From positions 2,013,028 to 2,077,027 of the forward strand of contig NZ_JAFMSU010000001.1 of NCBI RefSeq assembly GCF_017916365.1: 64,000 nucleotides of DNA, read 5' to 3'. This document shows, piece after piece, positions 1-7,348 of this stretch (position 1 is the stretch's first letter; each line of letters begins with the position of its first letter). Origin of the DNA: Rufibacter roseolus (lineage in GTDB: Bacteria > Bacteroidota > Bacteroidia > Cytophagales > Hymenobacteraceae). The translations under genes were made by a program, and so were the position numbers. The notes under the pieces were generated by a model. It saw only the letters and a program-made list of their open reading frames with translations, searched no databases and had not been told where the DNA came from.

Positions 1-1
1 A

Positions 2-337
2 TTCCCGGAGGAGGTAGAGGGCTGCTCCTGCTATTTCTCCCGGAACAAGGAAGAGTTTGAGTCAGGCAAATACATTTACATGAATAATTATGCCAACCTG
101 GCGTTTGTCTCTATTGGAGGCCAGCAGGTGAGATTTGAGTGCATAGATAAAAGTGACAGTGTCAAAACCGATGCCCCATACCGGGACGCCAGCGGCAAAT
201 ATGAACTCAGGGCCATCGTGAAAAAGTCTTCCCCCAATGGAGAAGAAGTTTTCAAGAATGAAGGTTTGTTGCTGGTGAAAGACCTGAAAACGGGTGCTTT
301 TTCAGAGATTCCTTTTGTGGGAGAGTGCGGATGTTAG
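2..337 (+). CDS. Hypothetical protein, 5' end outside window
   Basis: The reading frame is open from base 2, so the true start lies to the left; an internal ATG at 80 is probably not the start because upstream codons (including a GCSCYF cysteine cluster) read as sensible protein. About 111 C-terminal residues are visible, ending in GECGC. No signal peptide can be judged and I do not recognise the family. The cysteine-rich beginning and the repeated G/K-rich strands suggest a small exported beta-rich protein, which is inference. Its stop codon overlaps the beginning of the downstream S41 peptidase gene, so the two are probably co-transcribed and translationally coupled. Confidence 0.6.
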   Translation, partial: FPEEVEGCSCYFSRNKEEFESGKYIYMNNYANLAFVSIGGQQVRFECIDKSDSVKTDAPYRDASGKYELRAIVKKSSPNGEEVFKNEGLLLVKDLKTGAFSEIPFVGECGC

Positions 338-1608
338 GTAAATCTGGAGCCGTTAAAGTAGGTGTCATGCTGGCCATGATCATGGTTCAGTCTGCCTTTT
401 TGTTTGGCCAGGCCAAGAAATTCACCAGTGAGCAGTACAAGGCAGATTTCACCTACTTCTGGAAAACCATTGGAGAAGACTACTGTTACTTTGATAAGAA
501 GCAGACCGATTGGCCAAAGGTGCCCGCCCTTTACCAGGCCCAACTGGACTCCGTCACTAACCGCCCGCAGTTTGTTTCCCTGTTGGAGCGCGTCTTCAAT
601 GAACTGTATGACCACCACGCTGGGCTGAACACCAACACCCCGCAATCTTCGCGCCTGGTGCCCTCCGGCACCGATGTCTGGGTCGAGTTTGTGAATGGCA
701 AGCCGATGGTGCTGGAGGTAAGAAGCGGGCTGGGTGCCGAGAAAGTGGGTCTGCGGGCCGGAATGGAGATTGTGTCTGTGAACGATGTGCCGGTACAAGT
801 TGCTTTGAGGCCGTTTTTGGGAAAGTCGCTCAAAACCGTAGACCCGGAAGCGCAGAACTTTGCCTTGCGCCTGCTCCTGGGCGGAAACCACGTGCAGCCC
901 CGGAAAATCACGGTATTAGACAAAGGCAAGCGGCGCATCTTTTACCCCGATGCCCCTAAAATGCTCCTGGAGGACATCCGGTACCCGGCCAAAGTGGAGA
1001 GCCGGATTATCAACGGCATAGGGTATATCAAGATCAACAACTGCCTGTTTGACAATACGCTCATCCCGGCGTTTGATAGCGTGCTCAACTCTTTGGAGGG
1101 AACCAGGGCCCTGGTGCTGGATCTACGGGAGACGCCCAGCGGCGGCAACACCACGGTGGCCCGAGCCATTCTGGGAAGGTTCATCACCAAAGACCAGTTC
1201 TACCAGAAACACGAACTCACCGCTGAGGAGCGGCAGTACGACGTAAAGCGCAGTTGGGTGGAAGTGGTGTCGCCCAGGGGAAAAGCCTATGAAAAACCCA
1301 TGGCGGTTTTGGTGGGCCACTGGACGGGCAGCGTGGGTGAGGGCATCACCATAGCGTTTGACGGCCTGCAGCGGGCCACCACCGTGGGCACCAGAATGGC
1401 CGGACTCAACGGCGCCATCTATTCTTACCAGATGCCCAACACCAACATCGGGTTCTCTTTCCCGGTGGAGAAACTCTTTCACGTGAACGGCTCTCCAAGA
1501 GAAACCTTTACGCCTGCTATATTGGTGGATTTCACCAAAGAACCTGCTGCTAAAACCGATCTGGTCCTGGAGAAGGCCTTGGCTTTCTTGAATGGGAAAG
1601 GGAAATAA
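331..1608 (+). CDS. S41 family peptidase with PDZ domain, exported
   Basis: About 425 residues. A hydrophobic signal peptide (about residues 8-25, ending FGQ) is followed by an N-terminal helical region, a PDZ-like segment near 118-165 and an S41 (tail-specific protease) core. The presumed nucleophile Ser lies in GHWTGSVGEG near residue 334. The Lys expected about 25 residues later in the CtpA type is not visible, so it may use a Tricorn-like arrangement or be less active. A GTG at 325 is an alternative start; ATG at 331 is preferred and overlaps the previous stop (ATGTTAG). Family members cleave C-terminal peptides in the periplasm; the substrate here is unknown. Confidence 0.85.
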   Translation: MLGKSGAVKVGVMLAMIMVQSAFLFGQAKKFTSEQYKADFTYFWKTIGEDYCYFDKKQTDWPKVPALYQAQLDSVTNRPQFVSLLERVFNELYDHHAGLNTNTPQSSRLVPSGTDVWVEFVNGKPMVLEVRSGLGAEKVGLRAGMEIVSVNDVPVQVALRPFLGKSLKTVDPEAQNFALRLLLGGNHVQPRKITVLDKGKRRIFYPDAPKMLLEDIRYPAKVESRIINGIGYIKINNCLFDNTLIPAFDSVLNSLEGTRALVLDLRETPSGGNTTVARAILGRFITKDQFYQKHELTAEERQYDVKRSWVEVVSPRGKAYEKPMAVLVGHWTGSVGEGITIAFDGLQRATTVGTRMAGLNGAIYSYQMPNTNIGFSFPVEKLFHVNGSPRETFTPAILVDFTKEPAAKTDLVLEKALAFLNGKGK

Positions 1609-1678
1609 CCCTTAATTACCTTGTAACTCTTACTACATTAGAGAGCTTGTTCGGTAAAACTACACTCCCCTATAATTC

Positions 1679-1996
1679 ATGAAACCCCGCTATCAATTCA
1701 TATTCATTACTTCTCTTCTGTTTCTTACATCTTGTGACTGTTACCAAAGGGTGCAAGGGAAAGTAGTGGACTTGAAAAGTGGCTTGCCTTTAGAGAATGT
1801 TTCTGTTTCCAATCCTGTCAAGGAGAATTTTAAAACCGAAACCGATTCACTGGGGCAATTTGAACTTGCTGGGATATCAGGTGGATTCTCTTGCCCGCCC
1901 ATGAGCGTAGTGGTGGAGAAGGCGGGATTTAAAAGATTGGAGACTTCCATTCCAGCGGGAGGCTTCCAGGTGATTAAACTAGAGAAATCGGAATAG
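1679..1996 (+). CDS. Small lipoprotein with carboxypeptidase-regulatory-like fold
   Basis: 105 residues. It begins with a type II signal peptide and lipobox (FLTSC, Cys near 19), so it should be lipid-anchored in the envelope. The rest matches the carboxypeptidase regulatory-like / CarbopepD_reg beta-sandwich: V-x-G-x-V-V-D near 27, the turn GLPLENVSVS, a DSLGQFEL strand and a final hydrophobic strand. Such domains are common in Bacteroidota surface proteins; a free-standing one has no catalytic residues and probably binds or scaffolds. It sits alone between the S41 peptidase and the dxr promoter. Confidence 0.75.
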   Translation: MKPRYQFIFITSLLFLTSCDCYQRVQGKVVDLKSGLPLENVSVSNPVKENFKTETDSLGQFELAGISGGFSCPPMSVVVEKAGFKRLETSIPAGGFQVIKLEKSE

Positions 1997-2012
1997 ACTC
2001 CTGTTTTTAACC

Positions 2013-2020
2013 TAATTTTG
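2013..2020 (+). promoter_or_regulatory. Putative -7 box of dxr promoter
   Basis: TAATTTTG matches the Bacteroidota -7 consensus TAnnTTTG and ends 35 nt before the dxr ATG. No clear -33 TTG element is visible at the usual spacing. Confidence 0.45.
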
Positions 2021-2055
2021 AATAAATAGCCCTAAAACGGCGTTACAGAGATTAC

Positions 2056-3210
2056 ATGAAGAAAAGAGTAGCCATTCTTGGCTCAACGGGGTCCATCGGG
2101 ACGCAGGCGCTGGAGGTAATTCAGGCCCAGGCGCAGGCGTTTGAGGTGGAAGTGCTCACGGCCCATTCTAACGTGGACCTGCTGGTGGCCCAGGCCATTG
2201 CTTTTCAGCCCAACGCGGTGGTGATTACGCAGGAGGACCTGTATGAGCAGGTGCGCGATGCACTGGAAGCCTACCCCATTAAAGTATATGCGGGCATGAA
2301 CGCGGTGAACGGCGTGGTGCAGATGGACACGGTAGATATCGTGCTCACCGCCATGGTAGGGTACGCGGGCCTGCAGCCCACCATCAAAGCCATCGAGGCC
2401 GGTAAAACCATCGCTTTGGCCAATAAAGAAACATTGGTGGTGGCCGGACAGTTGATTACGCAGTTGGCGCGGGAGAAAGGCGTGAACATCTATCCGGTAG
2501 ACTCAGAACACAGCGCTATTTTCCAGTGCCTGGCCGGCGAGTTCCATAATCCCATTGAGAAAATCGTCTTGACTGCTTCAGGTGGACCATTCCGGGGAAG
2601 GGATCGCCAGTATCTCCAAACTGTGACCAGGGCGCAGGCCTTGAAACACCCCAACTGGGAAATGGGCGCCAAGATCACCATTGACTCGGCCTCGCTCATG
2701 AACAAAGGGTTGGAGGTGATTGAGGCCAAATGGCTCTTCGGGCTGCAGAATGATCAGATAGAAGTGGTGGTGCATCCGCAATCTATTGTGCATTCGCTCG
2801 TTCAGTTCCAGGACGGTTCGCTTAAGGCCCAGATGGGGCTGCCGGACATGAAGTTGCCCATCCAGTACGCTTTGAACTATCCGCATCGCCTGAAATCCAC
2901 CTTCCCGAGGTTTAATTTCCTGGATTATCCGCAACTCACCTTTGAGAAGCCCGATCTGGAGACCTTCCGCAACCTAGGACTGGCCTTTGCCGCCATGGAG
3001 CGGGGCGGCAACGCCCCTTGTATCCTGAATGCAGCCAACGAGGTGGCAGTGGCGGCGTTCCTGCGCGAGGAGGTGGGCTTTTTGGAGATGTCTGACCTCA
3101 TCTCTGACTGTCTCGCTAAAGTTGCTTATATTGCGGAGCCTTCTTTGGATGACTTTGTGCAAACCGACCGCGAGGCGCGCCGATTGGCTTTAAGCCTCAT
3201 GCAGGCGTAA
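2056..3210 (+). CDS. dxr: 1-deoxy-D-xylulose-5-phosphate reductoisomerase
   Basis: 384 residues, the normal length. Dxr converts 1-deoxy-D-xylulose 5-phosphate to 2-C-methyl-D-erythritol 4-phosphate with NADPH, the first committed step of the MEP isoprenoid pathway in the cytoplasm. Visible signatures: the Rossmann motif GSTGSIGTQ at residues 8-16, ANKETLV, the metal-binding block VDSEHSAIFQ, the flexible loop HPNWEMGAK and SLMNKGLE. The start ATG is 36 nt downstream of a TAnnTTTG box. It is followed by rseP about 80 bp later with a GC-rich hairpin between them, the same pairing seen in many Bacteroidota. Confidence 0.97.
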   Translation: MKKRVAILGSTGSIGTQALEVIQAQAQAFEVEVLTAHSNVDLLVAQAIAFQPNAVVITQEDLYEQVRDALEAYPIKVYAGMNAVNGVVQMDTVDIVLTAMVGYAGLQPTIKAIEAGKTIALANKETLVVAGQLITQLAREKGVNIYPVDSEHSAIFQCLAGEFHNPIEKIVLTASGGPFRGRDRQYLQTVTRAQALKHPNWEMGAKITIDSASLMNKGLEVIEAKWLFGLQNDQIEVVVHPQSIVHSLVQFQDGSLKAQMGLPDMKLPIQYALNYPHRLKSTFPRFNFLDYPQLTFEKPDLETFRNLGLAFAAMERGGNAPCILNAANEVAVAAFLREEVGFLEMSDLISDCLAKVAYIAEPSLDDFVQTDREARRLALSLMQA

Positions 3211-3239
3211 TCTTTTTCCAAAACAACCGACTTACAAAC

Positions 3240-3270
3240 TACCGGGGCAGAACTCGCTTTTGCCCCGGTA
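3240..3270 (+). other. Hairpin between dxr and rseP
   Basis: A 9-bp perfect stem ACCGGGGCA / TGCCCCGGT (3241-3249 and 3261-3269) with an 11-nt loop. There is no T-tract after it, so it may act as an mRNA-processing or attenuation hairpin rather than a full terminator. Confidence 0.4.
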
Positions 3271-3291
3271 TAGACCTTATAAACAGCGTAG

Positions 3292-4605
3292 ATGGAAGCA
3301 TTAGTAATGGCCGGCCAGTTAATCCTGGGCTTGACCATCTTGGTAGGAATACATGAATTGGGCCACATGCTTACGGCCAAATGGTTTGGGATGCGCGTAG
3401 AGAAATACGCCATCGGGTTCCCGCCCAAACTGGTAAGCAAACAGGTTGGCGAGACCGAGTACATGATTGGCATGATCCCGCTGGGCGGTTTCGTAAAGAT
3501 CTCCGGCATGATAGACGAGTCCCTGGACACGGCTACCCTCAACCAGGATCCGGAGCCTTGGGAATTCCGGGCCAAACCAGCCTGGCAGCGCCTTATCGTG
3601 ATGATGGGTGGCATTATCTTCAACGTGATCACGGGCATTATCATCTTCGCGGCCTTGACTTACCTGTACGGTGAGAGCTACCTGCTGGCCAAAGACGCCA
3701 AATACGGCATCGTGACAAACGAGATCGGCAAGCAGATGGGCCTGCGCGATGGTGACAAGATTGTGGCCGTTAACGGAAAGCCTTTGGTGGAGTTCCAGGA
3801 CGTGTATAACCCCGATGTGTTGCTTGGCCAGAACGGTTCCTATACCGTTGAGCGCAACGGTCAGCAAGTGGTGGTGCCGGTACCTTCCAACCTCATTGAC
3901 AAACTAGCCGATGGTGACAAAGTAGGCTTTATTATGGCCCGCGAGCCGTTTGCGGTAGAGGCGGTGAAAGCGAAAAGCCCGGCCTCGGCGGCTGGCCTGC
4001 AACCCGGCGACCGCATCACCCAGATCCAGAACCAACCGGTGCAGTTCTTCCATGAGTTCCAGCAGAAACTGCAGACCTACAAAGGCAAACAGGTAGCCCT
4101 GCAGGTAGAGCGCGCCGGCAAGCCGATGACCCTCAAAACCACCGTAGACGAGGACGGTACCATCGGGTTCTACCCGAAATTGATGCTGCCACGCGCCACG
4201 CGCGAGTACAGCTTGTTAGGTGCTATTCCGGTAGGGGCAGAGAAAGCTTTCTCGGTGATCACCACCAACATCAAAGGATTCGCGAAGATTTTCCGGGCCG
4301 AGGTGTCGCCTTCCAAAGCATTGAGCGGCCCTATCGGCATCGCGCAGATCTTCGGGGGCAAGTTCTCCTGGATCAACTTCTGGGCCATCACGGCCATGCT
4401 TTCCATGGTGCTGGCGTTCATGAACTTCCTGCCCATCCCGGCGCTGGACGGCGGGCACGTGATGTTTTTGACCTATGAAATCATATCGGGCCGCAAACCA
4501 TCAGACAAGTTTCTGGAGAATGCCCAGAAAGTAGGCATGGTGCTGTTGCTGGGCTTGATGGGGTTTGCTATCTTTAACGACTTCTTTAAGTTGCTGTTCA
4601 AATAG
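3292..4605 (+). CDS. rseP: RIP metalloprotease, site-2 protease family
   Basis: 437 residues, typical for RseP. It is an inner-membrane zinc protease that cuts transmembrane anti-sigma factors or signal-peptide remnants. The zinc motif HELGH lies at residues 21-25 in the first membrane helix, followed by the GFPP and PLGGFVK elements. Two PDZ regions follow (about 135-165 and 225-270), then the second metal-site motif NFLPIPALDGGH near 376-387 and a terminal membrane helix. Co-directional with dxr. The cognate anti-sigma factor is not in this window. Confidence 0.95.
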   Translation: MEALVMAGQLILGLTILVGIHELGHMLTAKWFGMRVEKYAIGFPPKLVSKQVGETEYMIGMIPLGGFVKISGMIDESLDTATLNQDPEPWEFRAKPAWQRLIVMMGGIIFNVITGIIIFAALTYLYGESYLLAKDAKYGIVTNEIGKQMGLRDGDKIVAVNGKPLVEFQDVYNPDVLLGQNGSYTVERNGQQVVVPVPSNLIDKLADGDKVGFIMAREPFAVEAVKAKSPASAAGLQPGDRITQIQNQPVQFFHEFQQKLQTYKGKQVALQVERAGKPMTLKTTVDEDGTIGFYPKLMLPRATREYSLLGAIPVGAEKAFSVITTNIKGFAKIFRAEVSPSKALSGPIGIAQIFGGKFSWINFWAITAMLSMVLAFMNFLPIPALDGGHVMFLTYEIISGRKPSDKFLENAQKVGMVLLLGLMGFAIFNDFFKLLFK

Positions 4606-4645
4606 TTAGCGCCCGTAACGGGGCACTGTTGATAAAAAATTGCCG

Positions 4646-4680
4646 GAGAAGACGCAAGATAACTGCGTCTTTCTCTGTTT
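4646..4680 (+). terminator. Probable rho-independent terminator after rseP
   Basis: Stem GAGAAGACGCA / TGCGTCTTTCTC with one bulge and a 7-nt loop, followed by the T-rich tract CTGTTT. It sits just before the DUF6702 gene. Confidence 0.5.
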
Positions 4681-4696
4681 ACAGGGATAGAAGTTT

Positions 4697-5212
4697 ATGC
4701 TAATGATGAAAAGAGCAGTTGGGGCCTTTGGGCTGATGGTGGTGCTGGGCTTCTGGCTTCCGCTGGCAGCCTGGGCGCATGAATTCCACACCAGCATCAC
4801 AGATGCCAAGTACAACCCCAGGAACCAGACCTACGAGCTAGCCGTGCGGCTGTACGCCGATGACGTGGAGGAGGCTCTGACCCGCCGCCACAAAGCCACC
4901 GTTCGGCTGGACCGTTCTGAGCGGGTAAACAAACTCCTGGCCGAGTACCTGCAGACCCACCTGGCCATCTCCACGGTGAAAGGCACCCGCGCCGCCCAGA
5001 AATTCATTGGCGCTCAGGAAGAAGCCGATGCCATCTGGGTGTACCTGGAGATCCCGGCCGGGAAAGCCCCCGCCGGTCAGCTTTGGGTACAGAACGCGCT
5101 CTTGATGGAGGTGTTCGATGACCAGACCAATATCCTGAACCTGGAAGTGGCCGGCAAGAAACGCTCGGTGCTCTGCCGGGCCGGCGAAACGCAGCAAACG
5201 GTTTCGCTTTAG
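4697..5212 (+). CDS. DUF6702 family exported protein
   Basis: 171 residues. An N-terminal signal peptide ends near AWA (about residue 27), and the mature protein begins HEFHTSITDAKYNP. The HEFHTSIT-type start, the Y-E-L-A-V-R-L-Y-x-D-D-V-E strand and the final LMEVFDDQTNILNLE segment match the Bacteroidota family annotated as DUF6702. Function is unknown. It often lies near metalloprotease or TonB-type genes; here it follows rseP after a short gap. Several ATGs lie near the start (4697, 4703, 4706); the first is used. Confidence 0.75.
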   Translation: MLMMKRAVGAFGLMVVLGFWLPLAAWAHEFHTSITDAKYNPRNQTYELAVRLYADDVEEALTRRHKATVRLDRSERVNKLLAEYLQTHLAISTVKGTRAAQKFIGAQEEADAIWVYLEIPAGKAPAGQLWVQNALLMEVFDDQTNILNLEVAGKKRSVLCRAGETQQTVSL

Positions 5213-5505
5213 TTTTCCTTTAGATTTAACTTTACCCGCAGTAGTGGTGAGGCTGAATTTTCCTATCTTTTCAAGGAGACCTGAAAAGGGGGCTTTTTGT
5301 AAAAACGCCCTTGAAACGGAAATATAAGGGGGAGCCCCAATAAATTGGAACTTGTGTAGACTGCCCGCAAGGAGACAGAAAAGAAGGTACTAGCTATGCT
5401 TCTTGCAGGGAAGATTTGGATGATGATGTTTATTTTGTCTCGCAGAGGCGGGTGGTTTAGAGGAAGAGCGAAGAGGCAGGTTAAGGAAAATTTTTAAAAC
5501 ACTTT

Positions 5506-6336
5506 ATGAGAAAAAGCTTTCTACGTGTAATGGGTTTAATGGTGGGATTGGGGGCTACAAGTTGCTCTTCTGTGTACATGCCCAATGTGCCTAACACACC
5601 CATGTTAACGTCTAAAGGAGAATTAAGCACCAGCGGACACATCACCTTGAAAGGCAACGCCAGCTTTAACTCGGCCTATGCCGTCACCGACCACGTGGGC
5701 GTGCTGCTGAGCGGCGCCATGATGAACAATGACAACAAAAAGAAAGACTTCCGCCATAACCTGTTAGAGGCCGGCGGCGGTTACTTCACCACCTTTGGGC
5801 CCAACCAGAACCGGGTCCTGGAGGTATATGCGGGCCTGGGCCGCGGCAGCAGCGACCGCACCTTCAAAGACAAAACCTCCGAAGGCCTCACCACCTATGA
5901 CCGCCAGGAGACTTCCTTCAACAAGGTATTCCTGCAGGTAAACTACTCTTCCAAGAAAAAACGCATGCTGAAGCTGTTCGGGAATGAGCATTTCCTCAAC
6001 TACGGCACCGCCTTGCGCCTGAGCTACCTCAATATGAGTGAGTTTATCCGCAACGACATCAAACAGCCCACTGAGGACAACATCTTCTTTGAGCCCATCT
6101 TCTACACCCGCATGTCTTTGACGCCTTCTATTCAGCTACAGTACACCAGCGGCAGCAACTTCGGGTTGAAGAACCGTGACTTCATGACGGCTGGTAACTC
6201 TGTTTTCAGCATCGGGTTTATTGTGAATGTGGGTGGCAAGAGGCTGAAGCAGGATGCCCCAAAGCCAGAGGATAGAACTCCGGCCATTCCGCCGTTGCCT
6301 AAATGGAATAAGAAAGGCAATACTATTAAATTGTAA
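5506..6336 (+). CDS. Hypothetical outer-membrane lipoprotein, beta-barrel-like
   Basis: 276 residues. A short hydrophobic leader ends in a lipobox-like GATSC (Cys near 20) followed by SS. The body shows alternating strands with G/Y/F ends (HITLKGNASFNSAYAV, VGVLLSGAMM, LEAGGGYFTTFG, VYAGLGRGS), consistent with an 8- to 10-strand outer-membrane barrel, and ends with a basic, proline-rich tail. I do not recognise a named family. The 293-bp gap before it holds one decayed palindrome near 5287-5311 (GGGCTTTTT/AAAAACGCCC) and no other gene. A strong terminator follows. Confidence 0.7.
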   Translation: MRKSFLRVMGLMVGLGATSCSSVYMPNVPNTPMLTSKGELSTSGHITLKGNASFNSAYAVTDHVGVLLSGAMMNNDNKKKDFRHNLLEAGGGYFTTFGPNQNRVLEVYAGLGRGSSDRTFKDKTSEGLTTYDRQETSFNKVFLQVNYSSKKKRMLKLFGNEHFLNYGTALRLSYLNMSEFIRNDIKQPTEDNIFFEPIFYTRMSLTPSIQLQYTSGSNFGLKNRDFMTAGNSVFSIGFIVNVGGKRLKQDAPKPEDRTPAIPPLPKWNKKGNTIKL

Positions 6337-6355
6337 GAGCGGTATTCGCATAGGA

Positions 6356-6403
6356 GTGTTTCAAGGCTGTTTTCTTTAAAAGAGCCTTGAAACACTTTTT
6401 TTA
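6356..6403 (+). terminator. Rho-independent terminator, member of palindrome family
   Basis: Perfect 13-bp stem (6356-6368 with 6383-6395) followed by a T7 run. The loop reads GTTTTCTTTAAAAG and is itself nearly self-complementary, so the whole hairpin has the same TTTT-n-AAAA centre as the dispersed palindromes described elsewhere. Confidence 0.8.
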
Positions 6404-6435
6404 TGGTCGCTTTCTCAATACCTCTTTTCTGGTTC

Positions 6436-6486
6436 AAGTCTGTGACTTGGACCTACCATGGTCTGAAGTTTGCAACTTCAGTGAGG
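6436..6486 (+). repeat. Dispersed repeat A, copy 1
   Basis: About 51 bp beginning AAGTCTGTGACTTGGACCTA and ending in a hairpin CTGAAGTT-tgc-AACTTCAG. The second copy is at 57553-57603 in the same orientation, with the first 20 bases identical. Confidence 0.8.
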
Positions 6487-6736
6487 CGTCAGCCTCAAAG
6501 GCACTTTTGGCGGGTTACTTCCAACTGCCTTCCCTCTAACCTTCTGGCTGCAGTCGCGGCCTGCCCACGTTTGTCACTTTTCTCCTTGATGAGAAAAGTA
6601 ACCAAAAGAATCATGAAGAAAAGAAACTCGCTGACGCTCAAACAGTCTTTGCTTCCCTTTCTGGGACACCCCGCTACCGCCCTTTGTTGCATAGCCAACG
6701 CAGGCCACTGCCATTGGAGAAGCCACTGCCTGCGCT

Positions 6737-6775
6737 CGTCGGAGGTTGGGTTACGCACGCGCCCAACCTCCGACG
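6737..6775. repeat. 14-bp inverted repeat
   Basis: CGTCGGAGGTTGGG (6737-6750) and its exact complement (6762-6775) around an 11-nt GC-rich loop. No T-tract follows. Confidence 0.75.
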
Positions 6776-6886
6776 ACCTGCATGTTAGCTGCCTTGCCAG
6801 AGGAGACGCTGCAATGCCTGCATCGTCCTGGCGGACGGGGTGGAACACTGGTATGTTTGTGTTGTTCTCACTGGTTTGGAGATGTA

Positions 6887-6908
6887 GAGACAAGGCATGC
6901 CTTGTCTC
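6887..6908. repeat. Dispersed palindrome B, copy 1
   Basis: A perfect 22-bp palindrome, GAGACAAGGCA and its complement. Related copies lie at 50821-50845 and 57474-57502. Confidence 0.75.
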
Positions 6909-7026
6909 CAACGGTTCTGACGTAAAAACCGGTAGCTACCGGAAATATCCGGAAACTACCAGAAAGGAAACCCACCAGAGGTGCCCCTACATTAACCTTA
7001 CCATTCTCCTGCCAACTCGCCTGCCG

Positions 7027-7048
7027 TTGTTGGTGTTATCACCAACAA
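7027..7048. repeat. Dispersed palindrome C, copy 1
   Basis: TTGTTGGTG-ttat-CACCAACAA, a perfect 9-bp stem. Related copies lie at 50917-50938 and 51116-51133. Confidence 0.75.
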
Positions 7049-7287
7049 TCAAAACAGCTGTTCAACTACCTCTTAACGCATTCCTAAATTCCCCTTCAGG
7101 GAGGGGTAGAGTTAGGTTCACAAGCATGCAATGGATGGGAAGGTCTTTCACACGCAGAACCGTGGAAGACACAAAACTGCACTATCTCAGATAATCCTTT
7201 TTAGATCCTGTTTTTGGAAAATCACTGCTAAACTGGATAATTCGTAGTGATGGTACGGTTAGTTGCTGCTATCTATAAAACAGCAAT

Positions 7288-7331
7288 AAGCGTTTGGGGG
7301 CTGTTTTCAACAAAACAGCCCCCAAACGCTT
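7288..7331. repeat. Core palindrome family, perfect copy
   Basis: A 20-bp perfect stem (7288-7307 with 7312-7331) with loop CAAC; inner half GGGGGCTGTTTT / AAAACAGCCCCC. It lies 17 bp beyond the stop of the minus-strand OmpA-type gene, where it could terminate transcription, although no long T-tract follows. Confidence 0.85.
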
Positions 7332-7348
7332 GATCCAATCCGGTAAGA

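Larger units (their letters stand above)
6404..7287. other. Gene-free, repeat-rich intergenic region
   Basis: About 0.9 kb between convergent genes. A 263-codon frame runs through it on the plus strand but has no family resemblance, uneven composition and crosses five palindromes, so I do not call it a gene. The region holds the copies listed separately at 6436, 6737, 6887 and 7027, plus an imperfect ACTTTTCTC / GAGAAAAGT hairpin near 6575-6600. Confidence 0.6.

Noticed and set aside
6403-7194. 263-codon plus-strand frame
   Set aside because: It crosses repeat A, palindromes B and C and two other hairpins, has no family resemblance and uneven composition; an accidental frame through repeats.
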